DNA of 22,522 bases from Acidobacteria bacterium 37-71-11 (GTDB lineage Bacteria > Acidobacteriota > Thermoanaerobaculia > Thermoanaerobaculales > Thermoanaerobaculaceae). This document shows positions 1-7,269 of this stretch, in pieces; position 1 is the stretch's first letter; each line of letters opens with the position of its first letter. Where the stretch lies: positions 1-22,522 of the forward strand of contig NCBR01000116.1 in the NCBI GenBank assembly GCA_002279285.1, read 5' to 3'. Position numbers and translations under genes: made by a program. The notes beneath the pieces were generated by a model that saw nothing but the letters and a program-made list of their open reading frames with translations, was not told where the DNA came from and searched no databases.

Positions 1-987
1 GGTGTTGCTGCCGAAGACGTGGCTGCCGTCCTCGCGGTTGATCGCCACCCCGAACACGAAGTCCTCCTGCGGCACGCGCACGGTGTAGGCGATGCGGACC
101 GCGGCACTCTCGCCGCTCGCCAACAGGCGCAGCGGGCGGCCGGCGCCGTCCACCAGCTCGACCGCATCGAGGGTCACCGCGCCGTTCCCCCAGCGCCGCG
201 CGCTGCCGGCCGGTTCGCCGGCGCCCGCCTCCTCGCCGGCGACGTCGGACCGGTAGCGGGCCACGGCGACCCCGGCCGGCGCGGTCATCACCGGTGCGCC
301 GCCGCGCAGGTACAGGGCGCGCTGCGCGAGCTGCTCGACGAGCCCGAGGTCGTGGCTCACCAGCAGGATCGCGGTGCCGCGCCGCTGCAGCCTGGCGATG
401 CGGTCGAGACAGCGGTGCGCAAACGCCTCGTCCCCCACCGCGAGGATCTCGTCCACGACCAGCACGTCCGGCTCGACGGCCACCGCGACCGCGAAGCCGA
501 GCCGGACGTACATCCCCGAGGAGTAGGTCTTCACCGGCTCGTCGAGGAACGGGCCGATCCCGGAGAACTCGACGATCTCCGGCAGGCGGTGCAGCACCTC
601 GGCGCGCGACAGGCCGAGCATCATCCCGTTGATGATCGCGTTGTCGCGCCCAGAGATCTCGGGGTGGAACCCGGCGCCGAGTTCGATCAGGGCCGTGACG
701 CGGCCATCCACCTCGACCGCGCCCGTGGTGGGCCGCAGGATGCCGGCCACCAGCTTGAGCAGCGTGGACTTCCCCGAGCCGTTCGGTCCGATCACAGCGA
801 ACGTCTCGCCGTGCCCGATCTCGAGGTCCACCCCCTGCAACGCCAGGAACCCCTGCCCCACCTGCCGCGCCCGCCACAGCTCGCCGTGCAGCAGCGCCCC
901 CTTGAGCGAGTGCAGCCGCCCCCGCGGCGTGTGCATCGGGTAGCGCTTGGCGACCGCGGCGAGCCGCACGGCCGGGCGCTCGCTCAC
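1..987 (-). CDS. ABC polysaccharide exporter ATPase, Wzt-like (3' end cut by window)
   Basis: This is the ATP-hydrolysing subunit of an ABC exporter that moves a lipid-linked polysaccharide such as O-antigen across the inner membrane. The open frame runs from GTG at 987 to the window edge (329 codons, no stop seen). Visible motifs are Walker A GPNGSGKST at residues 67-75, a signature YSSGMYVRLGF at 155-165, Walker B VLVVDE at 175-180 and the switch His in VSHDL at 211. The family hallmarks LIELGAGFHPE and KTYSSGM match Wzt/TagH proteins. After about residue 240 the chain continues into what looks like a Wzt C-terminal carbohydrate-binding domain, which would select finished glycan. The GTG start overlaps the stop of the upstream permease as GTGA, so translation is probably coupled. 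The family is clear; the substrate is inferred from the neighbouring permease and mannose-1-phosphate guanylyltransferase. Confidence 0.9.
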   Translation of the reverse strand, partial: MSERPAVRLAAVAKRYPMHTPRGRLHSLKGALLHGELWRARQVGQGFLALQGVDLEIGHGETFAVIGPNGSGKSTLLKLVAGILRPTTGAVEVDGRVTALIELGAGFHPEISGRDNAIINGMMLGLSRAEVLHRLPEIVEFSGIGPFLDEPVKTYSSGMYVRLGFAVAVAVEPDVLVVDEILAVGDEAFAHRCLDRIARLQRRGTAILLVSHDLGLVEQLAQRALYLRGGAPVMTAPAGVAVARYRSDVAGEEAGAGEPAGSARRWGNGAVTLDAVELVDGAGRPLRLLASGESAAVRIAYTVRVPQEDFVFGVAINREDGSHVFGSNT

Positions 988-1775
988 ACCGTCTCCGCGA
1001 TCGTCTCGCGCAGGCGCGAGAAGACCCAGGCGCCGGCCAGCCAGAAGACGAGCGCCACCGCGGCCGCCCACGCCCACAGGAGCAGGGAGGGGACCACACC
1101 GAGGAGCACCACGTCGCGGTAGACCTCGATCAGCGGCGTCACCGGGTTCGCCTCGATCAACCGCCGCAGCAGCCGCACCGGGATCTTGTCCAGGGTGTAG
1201 ATGATCGGGGTCGCGAAGAAGGCGAGGTTCAGCACGTTGTGGAGCAGGTCCTTGAGGTCGCGGAAGTGGACGGCGAGCGCCGCCACCGCGAGGGAGAGGC
1301 CACCCACGGCCAGGACCCAGAGGAACAGGGCGAACGGCAGCAGCACGACGGTCCAGGGAAAGCGCACCAGGCCCATGCCGGCGGCGACGGCGGTCGCCGC
1401 GAGCAGCACGGGCAACGCCAGCAGGTGGTGCACGAGGTGCGAGATGACCGTCACCGCCGGGAACACCTCCGGTGGACATACGACCTTCCGCAGCAGCGGA
1501 CCGTTGTCCGCCAGGACGATCGCGGAATCGAGGAGCGCCCCCGATCCGAACAGCCAGGGGAGCAGCCCCGCGAACAGGAAGATCGGGTATGGCACGTTGC
1601 TCGTTGCCCGCGCCGGGATCACCCACGTGAACACCGCGGCATACACGGCGAGCAGGAGCAGCGGGTTGAGCAGCGACCACAGATAGCCGAGGAACGTCCC
1701 GCGATAGCGGGCCTTGAGGTCGCGCGCGACGAGCACGCCCACGAGGCCGCGGTGGCGGTAGAGGGAGGCGACCAC
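984..1775 (-). CDS. ABC-2 type polysaccharide export permease, Wzm-like
   Basis: This is the membrane subunit that pairs with the adjacent ATPase to export polysaccharide. It is 263 residues, the usual size for Wzm/TagG permeases, with about six hydrophobic segments. The N-terminal family motif RDLKARYRGTFLGYLWSLLN lies at about residues 18-37, followed by the first membrane span; the last span lies just before the C-terminal RLRETIAETV. The start is a GTG at 1775 and the stop overlaps the ATPase start as GTGA. No Shine-Dalgarno sequence is evident before 1775 because this DNA is still the 3' part of the upstream binding-protein gene: 157 nt overlap in another frame. The N-terminus lacks only a few residues, if any, compared with typical family members, so the protein is probably functional. 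The native start may have been lost when the two genes were joined. Confidence 0.88.
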   Translation of the reverse strand: MVASLYRHRGLVGVLVARDLKARYRGTFLGYLWSLLNPLLLLAVYAAVFTWVIPARATSNVPYPIFLFAGLLPWLFGSGALLDSAIVLADNGPLLRKVVCPPEVFPAVTVISHLVHHLLALPVLLAATAVAAGMGLVRFPWTVVLLPFALFLWVLAVGGLSLAVAALAVHFRDLKDLLHNVLNLAFFATPIIYTLDKIPVRLLRRLIEANPVTPLIEVYRDVVLLGVVPSLLLWAWAAAVALVFWLAGAWVFSRLRETIAETV

Positions 1776-2800
1776 GCCCGCGGGTCGAAGGCGATCGCGC
1801 CGGTCACGCCGGCGAGTCCGGAGAGCGCGTGCAGGCGGCGTGCGACCTCGCGGCCCGTCGGCTTCGCCGGCCCCTTGAGCGCGGCCAGCGCCGCCAGCGC
1901 GGCGTCGTAGCCGTGCGCGGCGTAGATGTCGGGCATGAGGTTATAGGTCGCCAGGTAGTCGCGCACGAACGACCGCACCGGCTCGCGCTGCGAGGTCACG
2001 TCGACGCCCGCGAGCGGGAAGAACACGCCCTCCGCGAGCGACGCCGCGCGCGCCAGCAGCGACGCGGCTGAGAACGCCGAGGTCGTGCAGATCGTGCCGC
2101 GGTACCCGAGGCTGCGCAGCAGCCGCACCCCGGCCAGGATCGCCTCCCCGTAGCCGCACACGTACACGCCGTCCGGCGCATGCCGGTCGACCGCCTCGCG
2201 CACCTGGGCGTGCCAGCTCGACTCGTCGAGGCGGATCGAGCCCGTGATCCGGCCGCCGCGACTCGTGAACTCGCCCACGAACACCGGGAGCAGCCCCCGG
2301 GTGTAGTCGTTGTCCTCCTGCAGCACCAGCACCGTGCGGACGCTGCGCGTCACCGCGAGGAAGTCCGCCGCCTTGACGCCTTCGAGCTCATCCGAGGGGT
2401 AGACGCGGAAGAAGAACGGCGAACGACCGCTGAGGTTCGGGGCGGACGCAGAGGGTGAGAGCAGCACGCGCCGGGCCCGGTCCGCCACCGGGATCATGAC
2501 CTTGGCCTCCGCCGAGGTGACACCGCCGATGATGAGCACGGCGCCGCTCTCGAACAGCGCCTCGGTCGCACTGGTCGCGCGCGTCGGGTCGGACCCGGAG
2601 TCGCGATAGAGCACCTCCAGCCCCTGAGGCGCCGTGCGCCTGGCCTGCGCCTCGTCGAACGCGAGCTTCACCCCGCTCTTGACGGAGGCGCCGTAGACGG
2701 CAGCCTCCCCGGTTTCGGGGATCACGACCCCGATCCGGAGGGGTGGGTTGCACCCGCCAGCGGCCACCAGGACCGCCAGCACGGCGGCACGCCGCATCAT
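1619..2800 (-). CDS. Periplasmic-binding lipoprotein, LivJ/LivK (Peripla_BP_6) type, altered C-terminus
   Basis: This is an extracytoplasmic solute-binding protein of the branched-chain amino acid/amide family. The N-terminus is a short lipoprotein signal with lipobox AAGGC (Cys17). Next comes the family opening LRIGVVIPETGEAAVYG, a hinge region with LLSPSASAPNLSG, and a C-terminal lobe with DIYAAHGYDAALAA. ATG 2800 has a good GGGAGGA ribosome-binding site. Recognisable similarity ends at TGAIAFDP (about residue 340), where family members normally have 20-30 more residues forming the last strands. Here the next 52 codons read through the permease gene in a shifted frame and give low-complexity Ser/Ala/Arg/Cys-rich sequence typical of a shadow frame. 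I infer that a deletion or recombination joined this gene to the permease, so the product may be damaged. The ligand cannot be told. Confidence 0.78.
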   Translation of the reverse strand: MMRRAAVLAVLVAAGGCNPPLRIGVVIPETGEAAVYGASVKSGVKLAFDEAQARRTAPQGLEVLYRDSGSDPTRATSATEALFESGAVLIIGGVTSAEAKVMIPVADRARRVLLSPSASAPNLSGRSPFFFRVYPSDELEGVKAADFLAVTRSVRTVLVLQEDNDYTRGLLPVFVGEFTSRGGRITGSIRLDESSWHAQVREAVDRHAPDGVYVCGYGEAILAGVRLLRSLGYRGTICTTSAFSAASLLARAASLAEGVFFPLAGVDVTSQREPVRSFVRDYLATYNLMPDIYAAHGYDAALAALAALKGPAKPTGREVARRLHALSGLAGVTGAIAFDPRAWSPPSTATAASWACSSRATSRPAIAGRSSAICGRCSTRCSCSPCMPRCSRG

Positions 2801-2860
2801 CGGATTCCTCCCGCCGCCTCGTCCACGAGCCGAAACTTCCGCGCAGAAGGGCGTGATTTG

Positions 2861-2889
2861 AGGGTAGAGAGATCGCCTGCGGCCGTCAA
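2861..2889 (-). promoter_or_regulatory. Sigma-70-like promoter of the binding protein-wzm-wzt unit
   Basis: On the minus strand TTGACG (2884-2889) is followed by a 17-nt spacer and TACCCT (2861-2866). Transcription would start near 2855, leaving a leader of about 55 nt before the ATG at 2800. This places the binding-protein gene first in the transcription unit and separates it from manC, whose stop lies just upstream at 2918. Confidence 0.6.
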
Positions 2890-2917
2890 CCTGAGGCGCA
2901 CCGGCAGGCTGCCCCGC

Positions 2918-4012
2918 CTAGAGCAGCTCGTCGCGCCCCTCCTCGCGCAACCTCGCGACGAGTTCCTTGACGCGTTGCACCTGGTCCTTCGGCACCACCA
3001 GCACCGCGTCGCGGGTGGCGACCACCACCAGGTCCTGCACCCCCAGCGCCGCCACCAGCGGGCCGTCCGAGACCAGCACGCAGCGCTCGCTACCCAGCGC
3101 CACCACGTCCCCCATCGTCACGCCCGCCGGCGACGCCGGCAGCAACTCCGCGAGGCCCAACCACGACCCCACGTCGGACCACTCGAAGTCCACCGCCACG
3201 GCCCATACCGGCGACGCCTTTTCCATCACGCCGAAGTCCACCGAGACCCGAGGCAGCTGCGGGTAAAAGCGGGCGAGCGCTTCGGCCTCGCCCACGTCGT
3301 CGGCGGCCGCCATCATGGCATCGAGGCCCGCCGCCAGCGCCGGGAGGTGGGCTCGGATCGCGCCCTCGATCGCCGCCACGGTCCAGGCGAACATCCCCGA
3401 GTTCCAGCGGAAGTTTCCGGCCGCCAGGAACGCCTCGGCGCGGGCGCGCTCCGGCTTCTCCACGAACCGCCGCACCGCGTAGACCTCGTGGCCGGCGGCG
3501 GCGCCCACGCCGTCCCCCAGCTCGAGGTAGCCGAACCCGGTCTCGGGCCTGGTGACGCGCAACCCCAGGGTCACGAGTCCGCCCCGCTCAACCGCGGTCG
3601 CGGCCGCCGCGGCGAGCGCGGCGCGCAGCGTCGCGCCGTCGGGGATCACGTGGTCGGCGGGCACCACAACCATGACGGCGCCGGGCGAGGTGCGGGCGAG
3701 CCGCCACGCAACCCAGCCGACGCACGCCGCGGTGTCGCGCCCGGCCGGCTCCGCGAGGACGTTCTCGGCGGGCAGCCCGGCCAGATCGTCCCGCACCGCA
3801 TCCACGAGCAGGGACGACGTCACGACCAGGGTGCGCGAAGCCGGCACGAGCGGCGACAGCCGCTCGACCGCAGCCGCGAGCAGCGACCGGCCCCCCGCGA
3901 ACGGGAGGAGTTGCTTGGGGCGGCAGCAACGCGACAGCGGCCAGAAGCGCGTACCGGCGCCGCCCGCCATCACGACCGCGACCAGAGGCGTCGTCTCAGC
4001 CGATGAGCTCAT
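2918..4012 (-). CDS. manC: Mannose-1-phosphate guanylyltransferase (GDP-mannose pyrophosphorylase)
   Basis: The enzyme makes GDP-mannose from mannose-1-phosphate and GTP, the donor for mannose-containing surface glycans. The protein has 364 residues, matching the single-domain form without a phosphomannose isomerase fusion. Motifs seen: nucleotide-binding GGAGTRFWPLSR at 17-28 with PKQLL following, EPAGRDTA at 88-95, PADH at 118-121, VEKPERA, and WNSGMF in the sugar-binding part. An upstream in-frame start at 4114 would add 34 residues that read as antisense of the HAD gene. I therefore chose ATG 4012, which sits directly before the conserved core and follows a GGGGG stretch. It overlaps the stop of the HAD gene by 17 nt, so the two are probably co-translated. 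Export genes lie just downstream, consistent with a polysaccharide role. Confidence 0.9.
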   Translation of the reverse strand: MSSSAETTPLVAVVMAGGAGTRFWPLSRCCRPKQLLPFAGGRSLLAAAVERLSPLVPASRTLVVTSSLLVDAVRDDLAGLPAENVLAEPAGRDTAACVGWVAWRLARTSPGAVMVVVPADHVIPDGATLRAALAAAAATAVERGGLVTLGLRVTRPETGFGYLELGDGVGAAAGHEVYAVRRFVEKPERARAEAFLAAGNFRWNSGMFAWTVAAIEGAIRAHLPALAAGLDAMMAAADDVGEAEALARFYPQLPRVSVDFGVMEKASPVWAVAVDFEWSDVGSWLGLAELLPASPAGVTMGDVVALGSERCVLVSDGPLVAALGVQDLVVVATRDAVLVVPKDQVQRVKELVARLREEGRDELL

Positions 4013-4706
4013 ACAACCCCCGCAGGTCACGGATGCGGACGTAGCCGTCCGTGAACGTTCCGGCACGGTCCACGAGCACCGCGCGCATGCCGGCGCTCTC
4101 GGCGCCCCGGACATCGTCGAGCGGCGAGTCGCCGACGTGCACGCACCGTCCGGCCGCGACCCCGAGCCGTTCGGCGGCGCGGCGGAAGATCTCCGGCCCC
4201 GGCTTCTCCACCCGCTCGAGCGAGGAGACGAGCACCGCGCTGAAGAACCCCGCGAGCCCGAGCCGCTCGAGCAGCGCCGGCAAGCGGGAGTCCCAGTTGG
4301 AGACGGCCGCGAGACGGAGGCCGCGTGCGGCGAGACGGTCGAGCACCTCGGGCACCTCGGGGAAGACGTGCCAGAGGGCCGGCTCGGAAAACGCCTCCAT
4401 CAGCTCGGCGAGCACGGGTTCCCACGGCGCAGCATGGTCGAGGCGCGCGAGCACCCGGCGCAGGAACTCGCCCCACCACTCCCACTCGCTCCCCTTGACC
4501 TGGTGGTAACGGTCCAGCCCGCGCGGGTGCACCTGCGTGAGCTCCGACCATACCTCGGCAAACGCCGGCGCGATCTCCGCCGCGGTGACCGGCGGCCCCC
4601 AGCGGGAGAGCACATCGGCGTACACCTGGGCGGCGCCCGGCCGGCATTCGATGAGCGTGCCACCCACGTCGAAGAGCACCGCCTGTGGGGAATCGTCCTG
4701 TTGCAC
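3996..4706 (-). CDS. HAD-superfamily hydrolase (phosphatase-like)
   Basis: A 236-residue haloacid dehalogenase-fold protein. Motif I is LFDVGGTL with nucleophile Asp13; the usual second Asp (DxD) is Gly15, as in some HDHD3/REG-2-like members. Motif II is AVSNWD, the motif III Lys is in RVEKPGPEIF, and motif IV is VHVGDSPLDDVRGAE. A helical cap with many Trp residues (SEWEWWGEFL) lies between motifs I and II, the C1 cap arrangement. The start is GTG at 4706 with GGAGG upstream; the 3' end overlaps manC. Its substrate is unknown. Overlap with manC makes a sugar phosphate attractive, but loss of the general acid/base Asp means catalysis may be slow or altered. Confidence 0.82.
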   Translation of the reverse strand: MQQDDSPQAVLFDVGGTLIECRPGAAQVYADVLSRWGPPVTAAEIAPAFAEVWSELTQVHPRGLDRYHQVKGSEWEWWGEFLRRVLARLDHAAPWEPVLAELMEAFSEPALWHVFPEVPEVLDRLAARGLRLAAVSNWDSRLPALLERLGLAGFFSAVLVSSLERVEKPGPEIFRRAAERLGVAAGRCVHVGDSPLDDVRGAESAGMRAVLVDRAGTFTDGYVRIRDLRGLYELIG

Positions 4707-4772
4707 CCGAGGTTGCCTCCAGCGTCGTTCCGACGCGCTATTCTACGCGTGACGGCACAACGGGGAGGATCC
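4707..4772. promoter_or_regulatory. Short divergent promoter region
   Basis: These 66 bases separate two divergent genes. TATTCT on the plus strand (near 4740) and its complement-side TAGAAT could serve as -10 boxes in both directions, but no well-spaced -35 box is visible. A perfect 6-bp inverted repeat, GCGTCG-TTC-CGACGC, lies just beside them and could be an operator. The ribosome-binding site GGGGAGGA for the rightward gene is at 4762-4769. Confidence 0.35.
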
Positions 4773-5015
4773 ATGCCCATCACCTGCTCACGCTGCGGCC
4801 GCGCCGGTGAAGCGATGGCGCAGCCGCCGATGCCCACCGCCCTGGGGGCCCAGATCCAGCAGAACGTCTGCCCGGCGTGCTGGCAGGAGTGGCTGCGCAC
4901 CCAGGTCATGCTGATCAACGAATACCGGTTGAACCTCGTGGATCCGGAGGCGCGCAAGACCCTCGAGGGGCAGATGCGCGCGTTCCTGAACGTTCCGGCC
5001 AATCGTCCTCGGTGA
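4773..5015 (+). CDS. YggX-like (Fe(II)-trafficking family) small protein with two CxxC pairs
   Basis: An 80-residue protein. Its second half, VMLINEYRLNLVDPEARKTL, followed by an EGQMRAFL tail, matches the conserved core of YggX/Fe(II)-trafficking proteins (TMLINEKKLN in E. coli), which protect against oxidative damage and help iron-sulfur repair. Unlike E. coli YggX, the N-terminal half carries CSRCG (Cys5/Cys8) and CPACW (Cys33/Cys36), which together look like a small metal-binding knuckle. The ATG at 4773 has a strong GGGGAGGA site 3-5 nt upstream. The same frame is open far upstream (from 3552), but that part is antisense to manC and HAD. The gene overlaps the glycerate kinase start as GTGA. 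Assignment to the family is by the C-terminal core; metal binding is inference. Confidence 0.8.
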   Translation: MPITCSRCGRAGEAMAQPPMPTALGAQIQQNVCPACWQEWLRTQVMLINEYRLNLVDPEARKTLEGQMRAFLNVPANRPR

Positions 5016-6406
5016 CGCCGCTCGCCCGTCTCGCCCGCTCGATGTTCGCCGCCGCCGTGGCGGCGGTCGCGCCCGACGCGCTCGTGCGCCGGATCGGCTT
5101 CACGACCGGCGGCATCGAGTTCGGCGGGTGCATCCTCTATCCGCCCGGGAAGTTGCACCTCGTCGCGCTCGGCAAGGCCGGGCCCGGGCTCGCGGCCGCG
5201 TTCCTGCGCCGCAGCCGGCGCGCGCCGGACTCGGTGCTCGTCCTCGCCCCCGACGGTGTGCCGACGCCGGCGTCGGTCGCGGGCGTCACCCGCTTCGCCG
5301 CCCACCCGGTGCCGGACGCCCGCGGCGCCGACGCCACGAGCGAGTTGCTTGCGGCTCTGGCGGACGCGGCCCCCGAAGACGGCGTGGTCGTGCTCATCTC
5401 GGGGGGAAGCTCGGCGCTGCTCGCCGAGCCGCTGCCGGGCGTGGACCTTGACGAGGCGGCGGCGCTCACCGGCGCACTGCTGGCGGCCGGGACGCCGATC
5501 GCCCAGCTCAACGCCGTGCGCACGCACCTGTTCGCCGCCACCGGCGGCCGTCTCGCCGCAACCACACCTGCGCCGCTTCTGGCGCTGGTCCTCTCCGACG
5601 TACCCGGCGACGACCTCGCGGTTGTGGCCTCCGCGCCCACGTCCGGCGACCCCACTACGTTCGCCGACGCCCTCGCGGCGCTCGAGCGCGCCGGCGTGGC
5701 GGCGGCGTTCCCCCGCGCCTCCCGCATCTTCGCCGAGGGAGCCCGCGGCGGGCGCCCCGAGTCGCCGAAACCCGGCGACCCCCGGCTCGAGCGCGCGGCC
5801 ACGCGCCTGCTGGGCTCGAGCGCCGACGCCCTCGCCGCCGCCGCCGAGACCGCCCAGGCCGCCGGCCTGCGCACGTTGGAGTTGACGCGCGGGCTGCGCG
5901 GCGAGGCGCGCAGCGTCGGCACCGCGCTTGCGGCGCTGGCTGCGAGCCTCGCGCCCGGTGAGGGGATGGCGCTGCTGCTCGCCGGCGAGACGACCGTCCG
6001 GGTGCGCGGCCGCGGCTGCGGCGGCCGCAACCTCGAACTCGCGCTCGCGGCCGCGTGCGGCCTCGCGGACGTCCCCGAACGCTGCCTGCTCGCCGCCGGC
6101 AGCGACGGCGTGGACGGCAGCTCGCCCGCGGCGGGTGCGGTCGTGGACGGCGGCACGCTCGGTCGGGCCGCGGCGCGCGGCCGCGACGCCGCGGCGGCGC
6201 TCGCGGACAACGACGCCTGGGGGTTCTTCGACGGACTGCCCGAGGCCATCGTCACCGGCCCCACGGGTACCAACGTGGCGGACCTCGCGTTCGTGCTCGC
6301 CGCCGGCGCCGTCCCCGACTTTCTGCCGGCGGCCGCGGCGCTCACCAACCGCGTCCCCTCGGTCCCCAGCGGCGTCCTGCCGCGAGCGGGCCGTCGTGCG
6401 CGTTGA
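5012..6406 (+). CDS. Glycerate 2-kinase, MOFRL family
   Basis: It phosphorylates D-glycerate to 2-phosphoglycerate, feeding glyoxylate/serine-derived carbon into glycolysis. The protein has 464 residues, close to the family norm. The N-terminal domain shows LVALGKAGPGLA and the nucleotide-binding VLISGGSSALL, followed by LNAVRTHLFAATGGRLA and LVLSDVPGDDLAVVASAPT. The C-terminal MOFRL domain shows GRNLELALAAACGL, AAGSDGVDGSSPAAGAVVD and VTGPTGTNVADLAFVL. An earlier ATG at 4877 is in frame but overlaps the YggX-like gene for 139 nt. GTG 5012, forming a GTGA overlap with that gene's stop, puts the start right before the conserved N-terminal helix and is preferred. The last 20 residues after TNVADL are a non-conserved tail. 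Coupling to a YggX-like gene is not a standard arrangement. Confidence 0.92.
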   Translation: MTPLARLARSMFAAAVAAVAPDALVRRIGFTTGGIEFGGCILYPPGKLHLVALGKAGPGLAAAFLRRSRRAPDSVLVLAPDGVPTPASVAGVTRFAAHPVPDARGADATSELLAALADAAPEDGVVVLISGGSSALLAEPLPGVDLDEAAALTGALLAAGTPIAQLNAVRTHLFAATGGRLAATTPAPLLALVLSDVPGDDLAVVASAPTSGDPTTFADALAALERAGVAAAFPRASRIFAEGARGGRPESPKPGDPRLERAATRLLGSSADALAAAAETAQAAGLRTLELTRGLRGEARSVGTALAALAASLAPGEGMALLLAGETTVRVRGRGCGGRNLELALAAACGLADVPERCLLAAGSDGVDGSSPAAGAVVDGGTLGRAAARGRDAAAALADNDAWGFFDGLPEAIVTGPTGTNVADLAFVLAAGAVPDFLPAAAALTNRVPSVPSGVLPRAGRRAR

Positions 6407-6433
6407 CCGGCGCGCGTCCGGCGGCGAATTGGC

Positions 6434-6449
6434 TACACTGGCGGCGATG
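6434..6449 (+). promoter_or_regulatory. -10 box next to the DUF3891 start (possible leaderless mRNA)
   Basis: TACACT at 6434-6439 lies 7 nt before the ATG at 6447 and there is no Shine-Dalgarno sequence. Transcription would begin at or next to the start codon, giving a leaderless message. No clear -35 box is at the expected distance; a TTGACC at 6403-6408 is too far (25 nt). Confidence 0.45.
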
Positions 6450-7211
6450 ATCCTCCACCCCATGGCCGACGGTTGCGTGGCGATCGCGCAGTCCGCCCAC
6501 GCCTTCCTCGCGTTCCAGATCGCCGAGCACTGGGGGAACCGGCTGACGCCGCGCCCGTCACCCCGGGCCGAGACCCTCGCCGCCGTGCTCCTCCACGACG
6601 CCGGGTGGGATGGACGCGAGCAGCCGCGCCTGGACCCCGACGGCCGCCCCGTGGCGTTCGACACCCTCCCCGAGGAGGAACACGAGACCGTCTGGACCTC
6701 CGCGGTCGAGCGCGCCGGGGTGCGCGGCCGCTACGTGGCGTACCTGGTCTCGCACCACGTCGCGAGCCTCGCCGAGTTCGGCATGCACCGCCGCCATCCC
6801 GAATTCGTCGCCGCGCAGCAGGCGCTGCGCGCCCGGTTGCGGGACGAACTCGCGACCGACCCGCGCTACCAGGCTGCCTTCGGGTCGGACACCGACGTGG
6901 TCAACCGCGCCGTGGTCCGCCTGGCCGACGCCCTCGCCGTGCACCTCGCCCGCGGGACGCAAGGAACGACGGTGCTCGCGGACCTACCGCGCCGCGACGG
7001 CATCGCGCCTCTGAGCCTCAAACAGGTGGCGGAGCGCACCTACCGCCTGCGCCCGTGGCCGCTGGTCGGCCGGCGCCTCGATGTCACCACCGAGGGGCGC
7101 CTGCTCCCGGCCACCCGCTTCCCGGACGAGGCGGCGTTACGGGCGGTGTGGGCGGCGGCGCCCACCGTGCGCCTCGCCTGGACGTTGCTCGCGACCGGCA
7201 CCGCGGATTGA
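6447..7211 (+). CDS. DUF3891 family protein
   Basis: A 254-residue protein of unknown function that resembles the DUF3891 family. The opening MILHPMADGCVAIAQSAHAF, then LLHDAGWDG (about residues 50-58), a central LVSHHVASLAEFG and DVVNRAVVRLADALAVHL make a His/Asp-rich helical core like that of HD-type metal-dependent hydrolases, though no complete HD signature is proven. The start is ATG 6447 because it begins the conserved sequence; the frame is open upstream only as a shadow of glycerate kinase. The stop codon TGA is part of the TTGACA -35 box for the downstream tRNA. It is 40 nt downstream of glycerate kinase, but the -10 element in front suggests separate transcription. Confidence 0.75.
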   Translation: MILHPMADGCVAIAQSAHAFLAFQIAEHWGNRLTPRPSPRAETLAAVLLHDAGWDGREQPRLDPDGRPVAFDTLPEEEHETVWTSAVERAGVRGRYVAYLVSHHVASLAEFGMHRRHPEFVAAQQALRARLRDELATDPRYQAAFGSDTDVVNRAVVRLADALAVHLARGTQGTTVLADLPRRDGIAPLSLKQVAERTYRLRPWPLVGRRLDVTTEGRLLPATRFPDEAALRAVWAAAPTVRLAWTLLATGTAD

Positions 7212-7236
7212 CAGGAGGAAGCTCACAGTGTAGAAG
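7208..7236 (+). promoter_or_regulatory. Promoter of tRNA-Asn
   Basis: Consensus TTGACA (7208-7213), a 17-nt spacer and TAGAAG (7231-7236) point to a start near 7243, about 27 nt before the mature tRNA. The -35 box contains the stop codon of the DUF3891 gene. A strong unregulated promoter is what a tRNA gene needs. Confidence 0.68.
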
Positions 7237-7269
7237 GAATGGCCCAGTTTTCAGGGGCGGCGTACGTGC

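Noticed and set aside
2918..4114. A longer ManC start at 4114
   Set aside because: The extra 34 residues are Ser/Ala/Cys/Arg-rich antisense-like sequence overlapping the HAD gene and precede the true conserved start.
4400..6664. A 754-codon minus-strand frame
   Set aside because: It is antisense to glycerate kinase and the YggX-like gene, is low-complexity, and has no domain.
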